Source: Mesobacillus campisalis
GTDB lineage: Bacteria; Bacillota; Bacilli; Bacillales; Cytobacillaceae
NCBI RefSeq assembly: GCF_000986785.1
Contig: NZ_LAYY01000003.1
Span: 62,001 to 126,000 of the forward strand
Direction: 5' to 3'
Length of the DNA: 64,000 nt
Below are positions 63,713-64,000 of the stretch, in pieces. The translations under genes were made by a program, and so were the position numbers. How positions within the stretch are numbered: the first letter of the stretch is position 1; every line of letters begins with the position of its first letter. The notes under the pieces are model-generated. The model was not told the DNA's origin. It made no database searches and was given only the letters and a program-made list of their open reading frames with translations.

Positions 63713-64000
63713 CTATGCATTCCGGTTTCTTTTTCCCTTGTTGAATTTACGGCAATATAATGGACAGGTCCTGCAATAGGTCCGTTTTTCCCCCAGCATA
63801 TAGGTGAGACAGCAGGTTTTGCGGACATAGACATAATCGTTCACTTCTTCAAGATATTCCGGTTCGGCATGATAGAGCTGGAGCGGATTTCGGTCATAGG
63901 GGCCGAATAAGTGGCCGGGTGCTTTTTGGATGAGGAATTCAAAATCTTCCGCAGCCCAGGGCGCCTCTGCTGGATTAAGGATATTCCGGTAAAGCCAGAA
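63713..64000 (-). CDS. FhuF-like/IucA-IucC C-terminal [2Fe-2S] protein (5' end outside window)
   Basis: Only the last 95 residues are present; the gene continues past the right edge. The segment RKTCCLTYMLGEKRTYCRTCP carries the CC-x10-C-x2-C pattern of FhuF ferric siderophore reductases, which bind a [2Fe-2S] cluster. The remainder is Arg/Lys-rich at the end (CRKFNKGKRNRNA). A role in reductive iron release from imported siderophores is likely. A good terminator follows. The full domain layout, FhuF alone or IucA/IucC-type, cannot be judged. Confidence 0.8.
   Translation of the reverse strand, partial: FWLYRNILNPAEAPWAAEDFEFLIQKAPGHLFGPYDRNPLQLYHAEPEYLEEVNDYVYVRKTCCLTYMLGEKRTYCRTCPLYCRKFNKGKRNRNA

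Overview
The window is chromosomal DNA from an endospore-forming member of the Bacillaceae. Long stretches run in the gene order I recall from Bacillus subtilis (yugG-yugF-patB, kapB-kapD, mrpA-G, yuiF-yuiA, yumB-yumC, yutM-yutC-lipA-lytH, yunB-yunF, sufCDSUB, metNPQ, yusE-yusN). Most genes have strong AGGAGG-type ribosome binding sites and GTG or TTG starts are common. Spore-linked genes (yutH, yutC, yunB, lytH, yuiC, yuzL and the KapB/KapD checkpoint factors) support a spore former. The species cannot be named from sequence reading alone; a Mesobacillus- or Cytobacillus-like organism is plausible. No rRNA, tRNA, prophage, insertion sequence or CRISPR array was seen.

Layout. 1-5 kb: an Lrp-type regulator (cut by the window edge), an alpha/beta hydrolase, the cystathionine beta-lyase-type aminotransferase PatB, a lipoprotein cyclophilin, KapB and the KapD exonuclease. 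5.4-11.2 kb: the seven-gene Mrp Na+/H+ antiporter operon with overlapping genes. 11.4-15.5 kb: an FAD monooxygenase, a YuxO-type thioesterase, a DedA protein, a Gly-Pro-Tyr repeat protein and a YuiF-type antiporter. 15.7-20.3 kb: leucyl aminopeptidase, DUF309, YuiD, a BtuF-like protein without signal peptide, YuiC, YuiB and YuiA. 20.5-26.2 kb: a redox and Fe-S neighbourhood (NADH dehydrogenase YumB, ferredoxin-NADP reductase YumC, A-type carrier YutM, YuzB, YutJ, YuzD, Nfu). 26.3-29.7 kb: the hom-thrC-thrB threonine operon behind a good SigA-type promoter.

29.8-43.6 kb: a 2-hydroxyacid dehydrogenase, the yutH-yutC block, lipoyl synthase, LytH, a NSS-family transporter with its tiny MetS-type subunit, then yunB, yunC, yunD and yunF. 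43.7-44.1 kb: an unusual non-coding array of about seven 52-bp units, several of which fold as hairpins followed by a T-run. 44.1-49.5 kb: the SUF Fe-S assembly operon. 49.6-54.4 kb: a small unannotated-looking ORF, then metNPQ behind a SAM-I riboswitch with promoter and terminator, and metY. 54.5-64 kb: yusE-yusG, gcvH, an ArsC/Spx-like protein, the fadN-fadA-fadE beta-oxidation operon with a perfect match to the FadR operator consensus, YuzL, proline dehydrogenase and the 3' part of a FhuF-like [2Fe-2S] protein.

Themes that link the genes are Fe-S cluster biogenesis and its clients (suf, nfu, A-type carrier, lipA with gcvH), sulfur amino acids (patB, metNPQ, metY, NSS transporter) and cation homeostasis. 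I saw no clearly undescribed multi-gene system. The best candidates for new biology are the 52-bp hairpin array, the Cys-rich small proteins YuzB and YuzD among redox genes, the HepT-like protein without its usual histidine, the orphan BtuF-like protein and two small ORFs.
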